Shown: positions 24,487 through 34,192 of the stretch, piece after piece
Position numbering within the stretch: the stretch's first letter is position 1
Layout of the letters: the number at the start of each line of letters is the position of its first letter
Assembly (NCBI RefSeq): GCF_025345565.1
Contig: NZ_CP054475.1
Span: 3,513,129 to 3,577,128 of the forward strand
Direction of reading: 5' to 3'
Length of the DNA stretch: 64,000 bases
From: Thalassolituus hydrocarboniclasticus
GTDB taxonomy: Bacteria; Pseudomonadota; Gammaproteobacteria; Pseudomonadales; Oceanobacteraceae
Notes under the pieces: model-generated
What the model saw: the letters and a program-made list of their open reading frames with translations, nothing else
The model's database searches: none
Told to the model about the DNA's origin: nothing
Position numbers and translations under genes: made by a program

Positions 24487-26985
24487 TCACTCCACCAACT
24501 CACGCAATACCCTCAGTGGCGCCACCGTCACGGTACGCCGCATCAGCCACATACCCGGCAGCGCCAGTAACAGCGCCGCCAGCGGTGGTAACCATAACCA
24601 CACCCAGCCCAGACCATCGTATGGCAGCGACAGCAGACCGCGGTACAGGCCAAAGCAGATCGCTTCGGCACCGATAAGCGCCAGCAACGAGGAAATAAAA
24701 CCGAGCAAAGCAAATTCCGCCAGATGGCCGCGGCGCAATAACGCGGTACCGGCGCCGAGAGTGCGCAACACTGCGCCTTCGCGCAGGCGCTCCGGTAACG
24801 CCGCCACCAGTGACGACAGCATCACCAGCAGCGCTGCCACCAGCACAAACAGCAGAATCAGCTCCACCGCCAGACTGACCTGACTGAGCAGTGCCTGTAC
24901 CTGGCCCAGCACCACCTGCATATCCAGCAGGGTAATCCCCGGATACTGACGAATCAGTGCCGTCAGCTTCGCCTGAGATGCCGGTGGCACATAAAAGCTG
25001 GTGAGGTAATTGGCCGGCAACTGCGCCAGCACATCGGCGGAGAACATCATGTAGAAGTTCGGCGTCATCGTGCCCCAGTCAACACTGCGGATACTGCTGA
25101 CCACCGCGCTGAATTCCACCCCACCGGCACTGAAGCTCAGAGTGTCGCCCAGACCAACGCCCAGCCGTCCGGCCAGGCGCTGCTCCAGCGATACCTGCCC
25201 GCTCTCATCCAGCAGCCTTTGCCAGCTGCCCTCTTCAATCGCATTAGAGGCCGGTAGTTGCTGATCTGACGTCAGCGCCAGATCGCGGTTAATCGCCGGG
25301 TCATCGGCCACCGCCAGCTCCTGCACGCTGACATCATTAATGCGCAACAGGCGGCCGGGCACCATCGGGTACAGTTTCTGACTTTGCAGTCCGGCGTCCT
25401 GCAGTGACTGGCGGAACTCATCCACTTCATAGGGCTGGATATTAATGGCGAACACATTGGGCGCATCGTCCGGCAGGCTTGCCTGCCAGTCGGCCAGCAG
25501 GTCGTTGCGCAATGCGCCGATCACCAGCATCACCATCATGGTCAGGGCAAAGGCGAGAATCTGACCGGCACTCTGGCGACTGTTGCGGCTCAGATGCTGC
25601 CAGGCAAAACGCCACATCAGGGGTAAATCACGCTGTGCCAGCAGACGACGCAGATACTGAATCAGACCATTCAGCGCCAGCAGCATAATCACCACCAGCA
25701 GACTGCCACCGCCCATCATGCCCAGAGTCATCGGCAGATCATGGGTAAACAGGAACAGCAGCAGGGTCAGCGCGATCAACGCCAGCGAGGTAATCAGCCA
25801 GCCGGATAACGGCACCGGCTGCAAATCACGGCGCAGCACCCGCAGCGGCGTCACCCGCGCCAGCGGTAACAAATAAGGCAAAGCAAAGCCGAGTAAAGTC
25901 AGCAACCCGCTGCTGGCACCCAGCAGCCAGGCCGACCAGGGCGCCGCCGGTAACGGCTGCGGCACCAGTTCACCCAGAACCGCCAATAAGCCCGCCTGCA
26001 GCCCAGCTGCCAGCGCCAGACCGGCCAGCGTCGCCACCAGCCCCAGCTGCAACAGCTGTAAGGCGTAGATATTCCACACCTGTGCCCGCGCCAGACCAAA
26101 GGTTCGCATCAGCGCGCTGATATCAAAATGGCGGCTGGCATAGCGCTGGGCACTGATCGCCACCGCCACACTGGCCAGCACCACCGCCAGCATCGCCGCT
26201 AAGCCAAGATAACGCCGCGCCTTATCGAGGGCATTGGCCATCGCCTGATTGCTGTCGGCCAGTGATTCAAATTTCTGATTGGGCGCCAGATCGCGGAAGG
26301 TCCGCAGCTGCGTCAGTGCCTGCTCATCGCCGAGCAACAGCAAGCGCCAGTTCAGGCGACTGCCGGCAGCGGTTAAGCCACTGCTTTCCAGATCGGCCCA
26401 GTTCATCATCAGCCGTGGTGACAGGTTATAAAAATTTCCGCCACGGTCACTTTCTTCAACAATGACCGCACTGAGGCGCAGGCGGGTCGTACCCAGCTCG
26501 ACTTCATCGCCCAGTTGCGCATTCAGCAGTGCCAGCAGACGCGGCTCCACCCAGGCCTCACCGGGCAGCGGCCCCTGTGTTGCATCCAGCGTGGCGGCGT
26601 CATCGCCTGCCTGTTCACGGATGCGCAGAATACCGCGCAGCGGATAGCCTTTATCCACCGCTTTGATCGCCGCCAGCGACATATCATCACCATGCAGTAC
26701 CACCGAGGGGAAGGTCAGGGTCTGGCTGGTGCTCAGCCCTAACCTCTGCGCTTCTTCCTGCCAGGCCGGATCAATCTGGCTGGTCGACTGCAGGCGCAGA
26801 TCAGCACCGAGTAAATCGTTGGAGCGGGACTGCATCGCCAGATCGAGACGGGCGCTGAACAGGGCAATGGCGGTGGTGGAAGTGACGGCAATCAGCAGGG
26901 CCGCAAGAATCAGGGTCAGTTCACCGCTGCGCGCCTCGCGCAACAACAGGCGCAGCGCCAGCAGCCATTGACGGTACAGCGTCAT
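24487..26985 (-). CDS. ybbP: ABC transporter permease, YbbP/FtsX family
   Basis: 832 residues with about ten membrane segments in the duplicated FtsX/MacB-like layout: an N-terminal segment after RSGELTLILAALLIAVTS, a large periplasmic domain, a central block of segments, a second periplasmic domain and three final segments. It pairs with the YbbA-type ATPase upstream; the ATG at 26985 overlaps the ATPase stop (ATGA) and GGAGG precedes it. In E. coli YbbAP lies next to tesA, as here. Its role is thought to involve release of hydrophobic compounds from the membrane. Confidence 0.9.
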   Translation of the reverse strand: MTLYRQWLLALRLLLREARSGELTLILAALLIAVTSTTAIALFSARLDLAMQSRSNDLLGADLRLQSTSQIDPAWQEEAQRLGLSTSQTLTFPSVVLHGDDMSLAAIKAVDKGYPLRGILRIREQAGDDAATLDATQGPLPGEAWVEPRLLALLNAQLGDEVELGTTRLRLSAVIVEESDRGGNFYNLSPRLMMNWADLESSGLTAAGSRLNWRLLLLGDEQALTQLRTFRDLAPNQKFESLADSNQAMANALDKARRYLGLAAMLAVVLASVAVAISAQRYASRHFDISALMRTFGLARAQVWNIYALQLLQLGLVATLAGLALAAGLQAGLLAVLGELVPQPLPAAPWSAWLLGASSGLLTLLGFALPYLLPLARVTPLRVLRRDLQPVPLSGWLITSLALIALTLLLFLFTHDLPMTLGMMGGGSLLVVIMLLALNGLIQYLRRLLAQRDLPLMWRFAWQHLSRNSRQSAGQILAFALTMMVMLVIGALRNDLLADWQASLPDDAPNVFAINIQPYEVDEFRQSLQDAGLQSQKLYPMVPGRLLRINDVSVQELAVADDPAINRDLALTSDQQLPASNAIEEGSWQRLLDESGQVSLEQRLAGRLGVGLGDTLSFSAGGVEFSAVVSSIRSVDWGTMTPNFYMMFSADVLAQLPANYLTSFYVPPASQAKLTALIRQYPGITLLDMQVVLGQVQALLSQVSLAVELILLFVLVAALLVMLSSLVAALPERLREGAVLRTLGAGTALLRRGHLAEFALLGFISSLLALIGAEAICFGLYRGLLSLPYDGLGWVWLWLPPLAALLLALPGMWLMRRTVTVAPLRVLRELVE

Positions 26986-27683
26986 AACGCCTCCAGCCGG
27001 CCAGCGTTCATATGCACCCGGCGCTGGCAACGTTGCGCCAGCCGTTCATCGTGGGTGACCAGCACCAGGGTGGTGCCGCCGGCCTGATTCAGCTCAAATA
27101 ACAGATCTTCGATCTGCGCGCCGGTTTTGCTGTCGAGATTACCGGTGGGTTCATCGGCAAACAGAATCGCAGGCTTACCGGCAAAGGCACGGGCAATCGC
27201 AACCCGCTGCTGTTCACCGCCGGACAGTTGTGTCGGGTAATGCAGTTGCCGTTCGCCCAGCCCCACCTGCGTCAGCAGCTGCCTGGCTTCGTCACGGGCG
27301 TTACGCACCCCACGAATCTCCAGCGGCAGCATGACGTTCTCCAGCGCCGTCAGCCCCGGCAACAGCTGGAAGTTCTGGAACACAAAGCTGACGCCCTGTG
27401 CCCGCACCGCGGCACGCTGGTCTTCATCCAGCGCCCCCAGCTCATGCCCCAGCAACTCAACACTGCCCGTGGTCGGCAGATCCAGCCCGGCCATAATGCC
27501 CAGCAGGGTTGATTTACCACTGCCGGAGGCGCCGACAATGGCCACACTCTCACCCGACTTGATCTCAATATTCACTGCCTGCAAGATGGTCAGCCGCTGG
27601 GCGCCGGTATCCACCACTTTGCCCAGCTGCTGAATACGGAGAGAAACCCCGGTGTCTGCTTTTTTACTGCCTGCTTCAGTCAT
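26982..27683 (-). CDS. ybbA: ABC transporter ATPase, YbbA (LolD/MacB-like)
   Basis: 233 residues from ATG 27683, with GAGG eight bases upstream. Walker [10 protein letters not shown], the Q-loop in [11 protein letters not shown], signature [15 protein letters not shown], Walker [13 protein letters not shown] and H-loop VTHD are all present. It belongs to the class working with FtsX-type permeases and is coupled to that gene. A longer frame to 27827 would overlap the divergent tesA gene and lacks a ribosome binding site. Confidence 0.9.
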   Translation of the reverse strand: MTEAGSKKADTGVSLRIQQLGKVVDTGAQRLTILQAVNIEIKSGESVAIVGASGSGKSTLLGIMAGLDLPTTGSVELLGHELGALDEDQRAAVRAQGVSFVFQNFQLLPGLTALENVMLPLEIRGVRNARDEARQLLTQVGLGERQLHYPTQLSGGEQQRVAIARAFAGKPAILFADEPTGNLDSKTGAQIEDLLFELNQAGGTTLVLVTHDERLAQRCQRRVHMNAGRLEAL

Positions 27684-27720
27684 ACGCAAAGCCTCAGCAG
27701 GAGCCTTATTCAGGCTGCTT

Positions 27721-28368
27721 GTGCCGCTATCCGTCAAAGTACTTCTTCCTTTGCCGTTGTTAATACTGTTGGCTCTGCCGCTGAGCGTGCAGGCAGAACC
27801 GCGGATTCTGGTCGTTGGTGACAGCATTAGTGCCGGATTTGGCGTGCCGGTGCAACAGGGCTGGGTCGCTTTATTACAGGAATCGCTGCAACAGCGCGTT
27901 CCCGCGGTTCAGGTGATTAACGCCAGCATCAGTGGTGACACCACCGGCGGTGGCCTGACCCGTCTGCCCGCGTTGCTACAGCAGCATAAACCACACCTGA
28001 CCATTATTGAGCTGGGCGGCAACGACGGCCTGCGCGGCATTCCGCTGAAGGTGATTGAACAGAACCTGCAGCGCATGATCAAACTTACCCGTCAGGCAAA
28101 CAGCGACATTCTCCTGCTGGGCATGCAGATTCCGCCTAATTATGGTGCACGATATGCCAGTGCTTTCCGCGAGTTGTTTCCAAAGCTGGCAGCACAACAC
28201 AACACTCTGCTGCTGCCGTTTCTGCTGGAAGGTATCGCCACCAGACCAGAGCTGATGCAGGCTGACGGCATTCATCCGACAGCCGCCGCACAACCCCTGA
28301 TGCACGATGCGGTACTGTCCGTTCTGAACGATTGGTTAGATAACTACCTGAGCACTAACAACGACTGA
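27721..28368 (+). CDS. tesA: Multifunctional lysophospholipase/thioesterase TesA
   Basis: 215 residues from GTG 27721. A signal peptide ends at ...SVQA before EPRILVVGDSISAG. SGNH-hydrolase blocks are present: GDS with Ser35, then a Gly in SGDTTGGG, then GGND and finally DGIHP with catalytic Asp/His. The enzyme hydrolyses acyl-CoAs and lysophospholipids in the periplasm. It is divergent from ybbA with only 37 bases between the start codons, the usual gammaproteobacterial arrangement. The GTG has only a weak AGG upstream, so the start may differ. Confidence 0.88.
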   Translation: MPLSVKVLLPLPLLILLALPLSVQAEPRILVVGDSISAGFGVPVQQGWVALLQESLQQRVPAVQVINASISGDTTGGGLTRLPALLQQHKPHLTIIELGGNDGLRGIPLKVIEQNLQRMIKLTRQANSDILLLGMQIPPNYGARYASAFRELFPKLAAQHNTLLLPFLLEGIATRPELMQADGIHPTAAAQPLMHDAVLSVLNDWLDNYLSTNND

Positions 28369-28438
28369 CTTCTATACTCCATTCCTGAGGGGCCTGCGGC
28401 ATTCTGTCTGACGCTCCGGATAATCAGGGATCGATGCT

Positions 28439-31108
28439 ATGTTCAGCCGTTATTTGAACAAACTGCGAGCCATGCAGGCACGGCAAACCTACTTTCTGCC
28501 GGGGATATTGCTGCTCGCCGTATTGCTTCTGCTCTACCTGTACGGCAGCTGGGAAACCAACCGCCAGCGCACTCTGAGTCAGCTCGAAAGCCTGGCGACG
28601 GTTGCCCAGAGCAACACCCGCCTGCTGCAACAACAGCTGAATTCTCAACTGGTCAGCCTGCAACAGAATCTGCCAGCGCAAAATCCTCAGAACTGGTCAT
28701 TGTGGGTCCGCCAGCAACATAAACCGCACCCGTTATTCAGCCATATCGCCCTGTATACTGCTGACGGTCAATTGCTGGCCAGCTCTTTTGACAGCGCAGC
28801 TCCCCAGCAGGCTCCTCCGGCGCTCACTCGCGACGGGCTGGATTTTATGCAACAGAATCCACGCTTCCTCCGCACCCTGCCGGTCAACAAAGGCTATTAC
28901 CTGCCCTACTGCCTGAGGACATCACATCCCTCTGAACTGGTGATCTGCCTTTTCACATCGACCAGCCATCATTATCTGCAGTGGCAGGCCGTGGACAGCC
29001 TGGAGCATTCAGCGCAACGCCTCATCAGCAGCGACGGCATTATATTACTGGCATCTCCCCTGCCCGTCAGTCGCCAGCAGATTATCGGTACCCGCATCAG
29101 TGAACGGCAGCAACAATATCTGCACCTGAATAGCGCCGAGCATACAGAAAAGCATTTCCTGTATTTTTCCAACCAGACGGAATTCGATGGTGCCAAACGG
29201 CTGGGAGTTGTCAGCTTCGATCCCCAATCACAGCTGCTGCAGATTATTTCGTTACCAATGGCCTCAGTCCTGACCCTGTGGCTCGAAGATATTGTCTGGC
29301 CATTGCTGCTTTTCACCCTGCTGCTGATCGTCTACTGGTACAGTTACCGGCAGAGTCAGAAAAATGTGCAGCAGAATGAACACCGCTATTCAGAAGAAAG
29401 CCGCGCACTCAGCGAAAAAGAAAAAATTATCGATATGCTGATGAGCAATATCCCAGGCAGTATTTATCAGATCAGTCTGCCTGAGCATCTGCTGGATTTT
29501 ATCAGTGCCGGGGACCTTCAAATTTTCAGTGAGAACGACAATAATTCCGTACGCCACAGCCTTCTGGCTCTGATCCATCCTGATGATCAGGAAAAATATC
29601 TGCAGGAAATTGACAGCCATTGCACCAGCGGTACGCCCTATAAAATCATTTACCGCATTCAGACACTGCAGCATGAAGTTAAATGGATTATGGATCGTGG
29701 TCAGGTTGTATTTAACAAACAGAATCCCTGCAGAATTGAGGGACTGCTGATTGATATTACCGACCACACCCTGTCAAAGCAGCATGTGGAATATCTTGCC
29801 ACCCGCGACCCGCTTACCGAATTGTTCAACCGTTATTACTTCAATGATGAGCTGATGAATTCGATTGAAGAGCTGACTCCCGGCAGTGGAAAAATTGCCC
29901 TGCTGTTTATCGACCTCGACCGCTTCAAAACCGTTAACGATTCGCTCGGCCATCAGGTCGGGGACCGCTTATTAAAACTCGTTGCCGATCGCTTACGTCA
30001 TCTGGTTGCGCCACAACATATGGTGGCACGCTTGGGCGGTGACGAATTTATTGTGATGATGAATAAGCCGGAAAGCTCACAGGAAATAGAACATCTGGCG
30101 GAACGCATTATCAGTGCGGTCAGCCAGACCTATCAGCTTGATTATTATAAGTTGTCGACCAGCTGTAGTATTGGTATCAGTGTTTGCCCCGACGATTCCA
30201 ATGAATCCTATATACTTCTGCGTAATGCCGACACCGCCATGTATCAGGCGAAATCCCGCGGCGGTAATTGCTACCAGTTTTACACCGAAGAAATGAACCA
30301 GAAAGTGAATTCCCGCCTGACACTGGAAAACGAACTGCGCCGTGCGGTTAAAAATCAGGAGTTCGAGCTTTACTATCAACCTCAGGTCAGCACTTTCGAT
30401 AATCGTCTGTTGGGGGCCGAAGCACTCATCCGCTGGATACATCCAAGTGCCGGAATAGTGTCTCCTGCTGATTTTATTCCGATTGCCGAAGAGACTGGTC
30501 TTATCCGGGAAATTGGTGACTGGGCATTACTGGAAGCCTGTAAAAAATTCAGTGAGTGGAACAACACTTTCGCCCTTGATATGACGATTTCGGTCAACGT
30601 ATCGGTACGCCAGCTGGATGATGCCTTTGTATTACGCACACAGGAAATTCTGAACATCAGCCAGCTTGATGCAAAATATCTTGAGCTGGAAATCACCGAG
30701 AGCTTACTGCTGGATAATGTTCAGGAAAATCTGAGAATTCTCGACAATATAAATAAGCTTGGGGTGCGCTTTGCGATGGATGATTTTGGTACAGGCTACT
30801 CATCGCTGAGTTATCTGAAACAGTTCCCGATCAGTAAACTGAAAATTGACCGGGCTTTTATCAACGAAATCAATAATGACCCGGAAGACGAAGCCATCGT
30901 CCGTGCAATTATTGCGCTGGCCAAAACCCTGCGGCTTGAACTGGTGGCCGAGGGAGTGGAAAACCACCAGCAGCTGGCGCTGTTGCAGGCGCTGGCCTGT
31001 GACAGTTATCAGGGATACTATTTCAGCAAACCGGTACCAGCGGATGTTTTCCGCCAGCGTTATCTGGAACAGAAACCGCCATTACAGAAATCATTACAGC
31101 AACAGTAG
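28439..31108 (+). CDS. Membrane-bound PAS-GGDEF-EAL protein
   Basis: 889 residues: one membrane span (~21-38), a periplasmic sensor region (~40-275), a second span (~277-300), a PAS-like domain (~330-440), GGDEF (GGDEF at 533-537) and EAL (661-663). The GGDEF motif is intact, but the inhibitory RxxD site five residues before it is replaced by APQH. The EAL domain keeps EAL, NVS, ELEITE, DDFGTG, KID and EGVE, so it should hydrolyse c-di-GMP. The sensor region has no motif I can name. Net activity cannot be read from sequence. Confidence 0.92.
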   Translation: MFSRYLNKLRAMQARQTYFLPGILLLAVLLLLYLYGSWETNRQRTLSQLESLATVAQSNTRLLQQQLNSQLVSLQQNLPAQNPQNWSLWVRQQHKPHPLFSHIALYTADGQLLASSFDSAAPQQAPPALTRDGLDFMQQNPRFLRTLPVNKGYYLPYCLRTSHPSELVICLFTSTSHHYLQWQAVDSLEHSAQRLISSDGIILLASPLPVSRQQIIGTRISERQQQYLHLNSAEHTEKHFLYFSNQTEFDGAKRLGVVSFDPQSQLLQIISLPMASVLTLWLEDIVWPLLLFTLLLIVYWYSYRQSQKNVQQNEHRYSEESRALSEKEKIIDMLMSNIPGSIYQISLPEHLLDFISAGDLQIFSENDNNSVRHSLLALIHPDDQEKYLQEIDSHCTSGTPYKIIYRIQTLQHEVKWIMDRGQVVFNKQNPCRIEGLLIDITDHTLSKQHVEYLATRDPLTELFNRYYFNDELMNSIEELTPGSGKIALLFIDLDRFKTVNDSLGHQVGDRLLKLVADRLRHLVAPQHMVARLGGDEFIVMMNKPESSQEIEHLAERIISAVSQTYQLDYYKLSTSCSIGISVCPDDSNESYILLRNADTAMYQAKSRGGNCYQFYTEEMNQKVNSRLTLENELRRAVKNQEFELYYQPQVSTFDNRLLGAEALIRWIHPSAGIVSPADFIPIAEETGLIREIGDWALLEACKKFSEWNNTFALDMTISVNVSVRQLDDAFVLRTQEILNISQLDAKYLELEITESLLLDNVQENLRILDNINKLGVRFAMDDFGTGYSSLSYLKQFPISKLKIDRAFINEINNDPEDEAIVRAIIALAKTLRLELVAEGVENHQQLALLQALACDSYQGYYFSKPVPADVFRQRYLEQKPPLQKSLQQQ

Positions 31109-31172
31109 TGTTTTTTGTCGGGTAAAATACCCGGCAGCAAGCGGTTTTAATTATCACGATGAGAATTCCTCA

Positions 31173-32000
31173 ATGGATCAGCCCCAGATCAGCAGTCAGA
31201 TACTGTACGATACAGCCCTGCAGCTTGCGCAAAAGGCCGGCAACGCAATCGCCCGGCAACGCCACCAGCTGGATATTCAGTTTAAACAGGGAACCGAACT
31301 GGTTACCCAGGCCGACGTTGCCGCGGATCAGATTATCCGCGATGGCATTCTTGCTCACTTTCCGGATCATCAGATCCTGTCTGAAGAACTGGCCCCGGAT
31401 AATCCTACCGACTGCGAGCACCTGTGGGTTATCGACCCAATCGACGGCACGGTGAATTACGCCCACCTGCATCCGCAGGTGGCTATTTCCATTGCCTATT
31501 ATCATCAGGGTGAAGCTCAGGTCGCTGTTGTGCATAACCCGTTTCTGAACGAGACATTCAGTGCCATTAATGGCCTTGGTGCTTGGCTGAATCAACAGCC
31601 AATTCAGTGTGCAACAACACAGGAAATGCGCCGGGCACTCATTGCGACCGGCTTTCCTTATGATAAACACGATATTCCCCAACTGATTCAGCGCCTGCAG
31701 GCGGTTCTGACGCAGTGTGCGGATATTCGCCGTCTGGGCTCAGCGGCACTGGATATCTGCTGGGTGGCCTGCGGCCGGCTGGATGCTTATTACGAGACGG
31801 TTAAACCCTGGGATTTTGCTGCAGCACAGTTAATTGCGCGCGAAGCCGGCGTACAGTTCGGCCATATTCATGCCTTACCTGAAGGGATAAATCCGCAGCT
31901 GTGCGGAGAGAATATTATATTGGCAGTGCCGGCATTGTTCGGCCCGCTGCAGCAACTGCTGCAACAGGCCGATATATCATTCGCCAGCAAGAAGCGTTAA
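31173..32000 (+). CDS. Inositol monophosphatase-family phosphatase
   Basis: 275 residues from ATG 31173. The metal-binding motifs are complete: SEEL supplies a Glu, VIDPIDGTVNYAH is the DPIDGTxNF box, and KPWDFAAAQLIAREAG is the C-terminal WDxAAxxxixxEAG box. The family covers myo-inositol-1-phosphatase, 3'-phosphoadenosine phosphatase (CysQ) and histidinol-phosphatase; which one is not clear. It follows the GGDEF-EAL gene by 64 bases. Its last 24 bases overlap the end of the convergent lipase-foldase gene. Confidence 0.88.
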   Translation: MDQPQISSQILYDTALQLAQKAGNAIARQRHQLDIQFKQGTELVTQADVAADQIIRDGILAHFPDHQILSEELAPDNPTDCEHLWVIDPIDGTVNYAHLHPQVAISIAYYHQGEAQVAVVHNPFLNETFSAINGLGAWLNQQPIQCATTQEMRRALIATGFPYDKHDIPQLIQRLQAVLTQCADIRRLGSAALDICWVACGRLDAYYETVKPWDFAAAQLIAREAGVQFGHIHALPEGINPQLCGENIILAVPALFGPLQQLLQQADISFASKKR

Positions 32001-32972
32001 CGCAGCATTTAAGCGCTTTTGCTCAGCATCCGAAAAGTGACGACTGCGATAGGTTCTGAGCAGCATCTCGCGGTCCTGATTATCCAGCCCCTGCAGCGCC
32101 AGTGAATCACGGTATTGCTGGTAGTCTGTTAACCGCTGCTGCCACTGCTGTTGTTGCTTATCAACGCTGGCCAGTCGCTCTGCGGCTTCTTTGCCATATT
32201 GCTGCTCACGCCATTGCTGAACAGCTTCAGCTGAAGCTCCCTGCTGCCGCAGTTGTTGTTCCTGTTGCTGTAAAGTCAGCACCTGCTGTGATTGCTGACG
32301 CAGCTGTTGCAGCTCAGGCGGCAGGCTGCTCTCCAGTGCAGCCAGCTGCGTTTCATCGGCACCCTGGGCGCGCAACTGCTGACGTGCCAGTGTGTAGTTA
32401 TCCATAATTTCGTCGGCGTGGAAAAAGGCTTCCACCACTTCAGGTTCCAGCCATTCCCGGCGCAAACGCTGTTGCCAGGCAACCCGTGCGGCCAGCTCAT
32501 CCATGCCCGACTGACTGATGCGCTTTTCCGCGTCCCGGTCGTAATCACCAAGAGCCGCCAGATAGCCCAGATACTCATCCATGATTTTTAATGCCTGCGA
32601 CTGCCCGGGCTCAGGCAGAGCAGCAATCTGACTGCGCATGGTCTGCAGCAGGTCATCCAGCGGCACTTCGCCCTGAGCTGACAGATAAAAATCCATCCAG
32701 TGGCGCAGCTGAATATCAACAACCAGTTGCCCACGGTGGTCAGTACGCAGATAGCCATCGACACTGGCACCACGGAAGGTCATTACATCTTTTCTATCGA
32801 CAGGATCTGCCTGTGGTAACACCCGATGGGCCGTAATAGCCGGATCGTTTTCTGGTGCAGCGGGCTGAAATTCAGCCCGCTGCACCAATACGCCGTCCTG
32901 CACGGCATATGTCAGCAGGACGGCTGCCACGGCCGACAGGGTAATCACCAGTACGCTGTTAGACCGTGTCAT
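31977..32972 (-). CDS. lifO: Lipase-specific foldase (Lif)
   Basis: 331 residues with an N-terminal membrane anchor (~8-25), a Pro/Ala-rich spacer, and a helical periplasmic domain. RHWMDFYLSA at residues 90-99 corresponds to the Lif motif RxxFDY(F/C)L(S/T)A, which is essential for chaperone action. The rest is Gln-rich coiled helices. It folds the co-secreted lipase in the periplasm. The gene starts three bases after the lipase stop, in the usual lipase-lif order. Its 3' end overlaps the convergent phosphatase gene by 24 bases. Confidence 0.9.
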   Translation of the reverse strand: MTRSNSVLVITLSAVAAVLLTYAVQDGVLVQRAEFQPAAPENDPAITAHRVLPQADPVDRKDVMTFRGASVDGYLRTDHRGQLVVDIQLRHWMDFYLSAQGEVPLDDLLQTMRSQIAALPEPGQSQALKIMDEYLGYLAALGDYDRDAEKRISQSGMDELAARVAWQQRLRREWLEPEVVEAFFHADEIMDNYTLARQQLRAQGADETQLAALESSLPPELQQLRQQSQQVLTLQQQEQQLRQQGASAEAVQQWREQQYGKEAAERLASVDKQQQQWQQRLTDYQQYRDSLALQGLDNQDREMLLRTYRSRHFSDAEQKRLNAALTLLAGE

Positions 32973-32975
32973 AGG

Positions 32976-33917
32976 TTACAGCCCGATGTTTTTAAGGCGG
33001 TTGGCGTGAGTACGGAAAACCGTCAGCGGATCGGTTTCGGTCAGATCATGCAGACCCAGAGTCTGGTTGACTTCGTCCAGATGGTTCATGCGGAAATCAT
33101 CACGGATCACCATCCCCAGACGACTGGCACAGGACCCCACCAGACCATCATTTTTCTCACCGGCCGGGAAGAACAGGCTGGTCGTACCGGTCAGCAGATC
33201 GAGTGGGTCGAGTACGTTGGTCAGCGGCTTGGCGCCACTCCAGGAATAGTAACGCACACCATTGTACTGATAGTCCCCTTCACCGCAGGCCGTGGTCGGA
33301 ATACCACCCGGATGCTGCTGGTTAAAAGCGGCTGTTTCGGCAAAGGTCATGGAGCGCATAGACATCAGGATATCCTGATCGTAATCACCGCCGGACAGGA
33401 AGTTAATGGTTTCCGCCAGAGCGTTACCCAGTGCCGAGATCAGACCTTCGAACGCTGTCGAACCATTGGCCCAGTCATTCAGGGTTTCAGCCACTGGAGT
33501 ACCGCGGTTAACCCCGGCAATGGTGGTTACCGAAGCAATCAGATCCGGGCGCACAGAAGCCACATAACGGGTGGTCGGGCCACCATGACTGTGACCGATC
33601 AGGTTCACTTTTTCAGCACCGGTAATGGCCAGAATCTGCTCAATCTGCGGAATCAGCTGTTCACCGCGGATCTCCGGTGAATTGGAGTTGGACACAGTGG
33701 TAACAAACACCCGTGCACCATCCTTTTGCAGGGTTTCCGGGACTTTATACCAGTAATCAACCCCCAGCAGACTGTCGAAGCCATACAGGCCATGAGTCAG
33801 AACGATGGGGTATTTGGTGGCGGTATAACCACTTTCCGGCGTTGCCGACATGGCCGACACCTGAGCCGAAAACAGCACGGCAGACAATGCTGCCACAGAC
33901 AGTATTTTGCTTAGCAT
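32976..33917 (-). CDS. Secreted triacylglycerol lipase (family I)
   Basis: 313 residues with a signal peptide (about 1-22). YPIVLTHGLYGFDSLLGVDY holds the oxyanion HG motif and NLIGHSHGG the nucleophile elbow (Ser110). Cys residues in TTACGEG and GSCASRLG probably form the disulfide of Pseudomonas family I lipases, and an Asp-bearing loop near LDPLDLL fits the calcium site. It needs the foldase encoded directly downstream and is presumably exported by a type II secretion system, none of which is in the window. Confidence 0.92.
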   Translation of the reverse strand: MLSKILSVAALSAVLFSAQVSAMSATPESGYTATKYPIVLTHGLYGFDSLLGVDYWYKVPETLQKDGARVFVTTVSNSNSPEIRGEQLIPQIEQILAITGAEKVNLIGHSHGGPTTRYVASVRPDLIASVTTIAGVNRGTPVAETLNDWANGSTAFEGLISALGNALAETINFLSGGDYDQDILMSMRSMTFAETAAFNQQHPGGIPTTACGEGDYQYNGVRYYSWSGAKPLTNVLDPLDLLTGTTSLFFPAGEKNDGLVGSCASRLGMVIRDDFRMNHLDEVNQTLGLHDLTETDPLTVFRTHANRLKNIGL

Positions 33918-34192
33918 GAGCGTTCCTTGAATTTGTTATTTTTGTTGGAAACCGCACTTCTGCCCGTACTGCGCTGAACGGGAAGGTTCCCTGATACTGC
34001 AAAAGCGAACTCAGTGTAGGCCACCCCCGCAGGAGCGGTAGGACATGACGGGTCAGCTACCACCGCACCGTCAGGAGTCGAAGACGCCGCCAGCCACGCC
34101 GGACATTTTACGCCACAAAAAGCGTTCCATCGTTTCAGATTGAAAGAAAACAGGCAGGAAAGTCAGGCCAGAAGATCTGGCAGGCGCGCAGA

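Noticed and set aside
23939-24883. 314-codon open frame on the plus strand
   Set aside because: It spans the end of ybbP and the COG0523 gene in antisense. Its Thr/Arg/Ser-rich second half looks non-coding.
32826-33680. 284-codon open frame on the plus strand
   Set aside because: It is opposite the lipase gene, which has a signal peptide, GHSHGG and an operon partner.
33918-34192. Gap between lipase and diguanylate cyclase genes
   Set aside because: Looked for repeats, small genes and terminators; only a GGTAG/CTACC pairing near 34036-34063 was seen, which is too weak to report.
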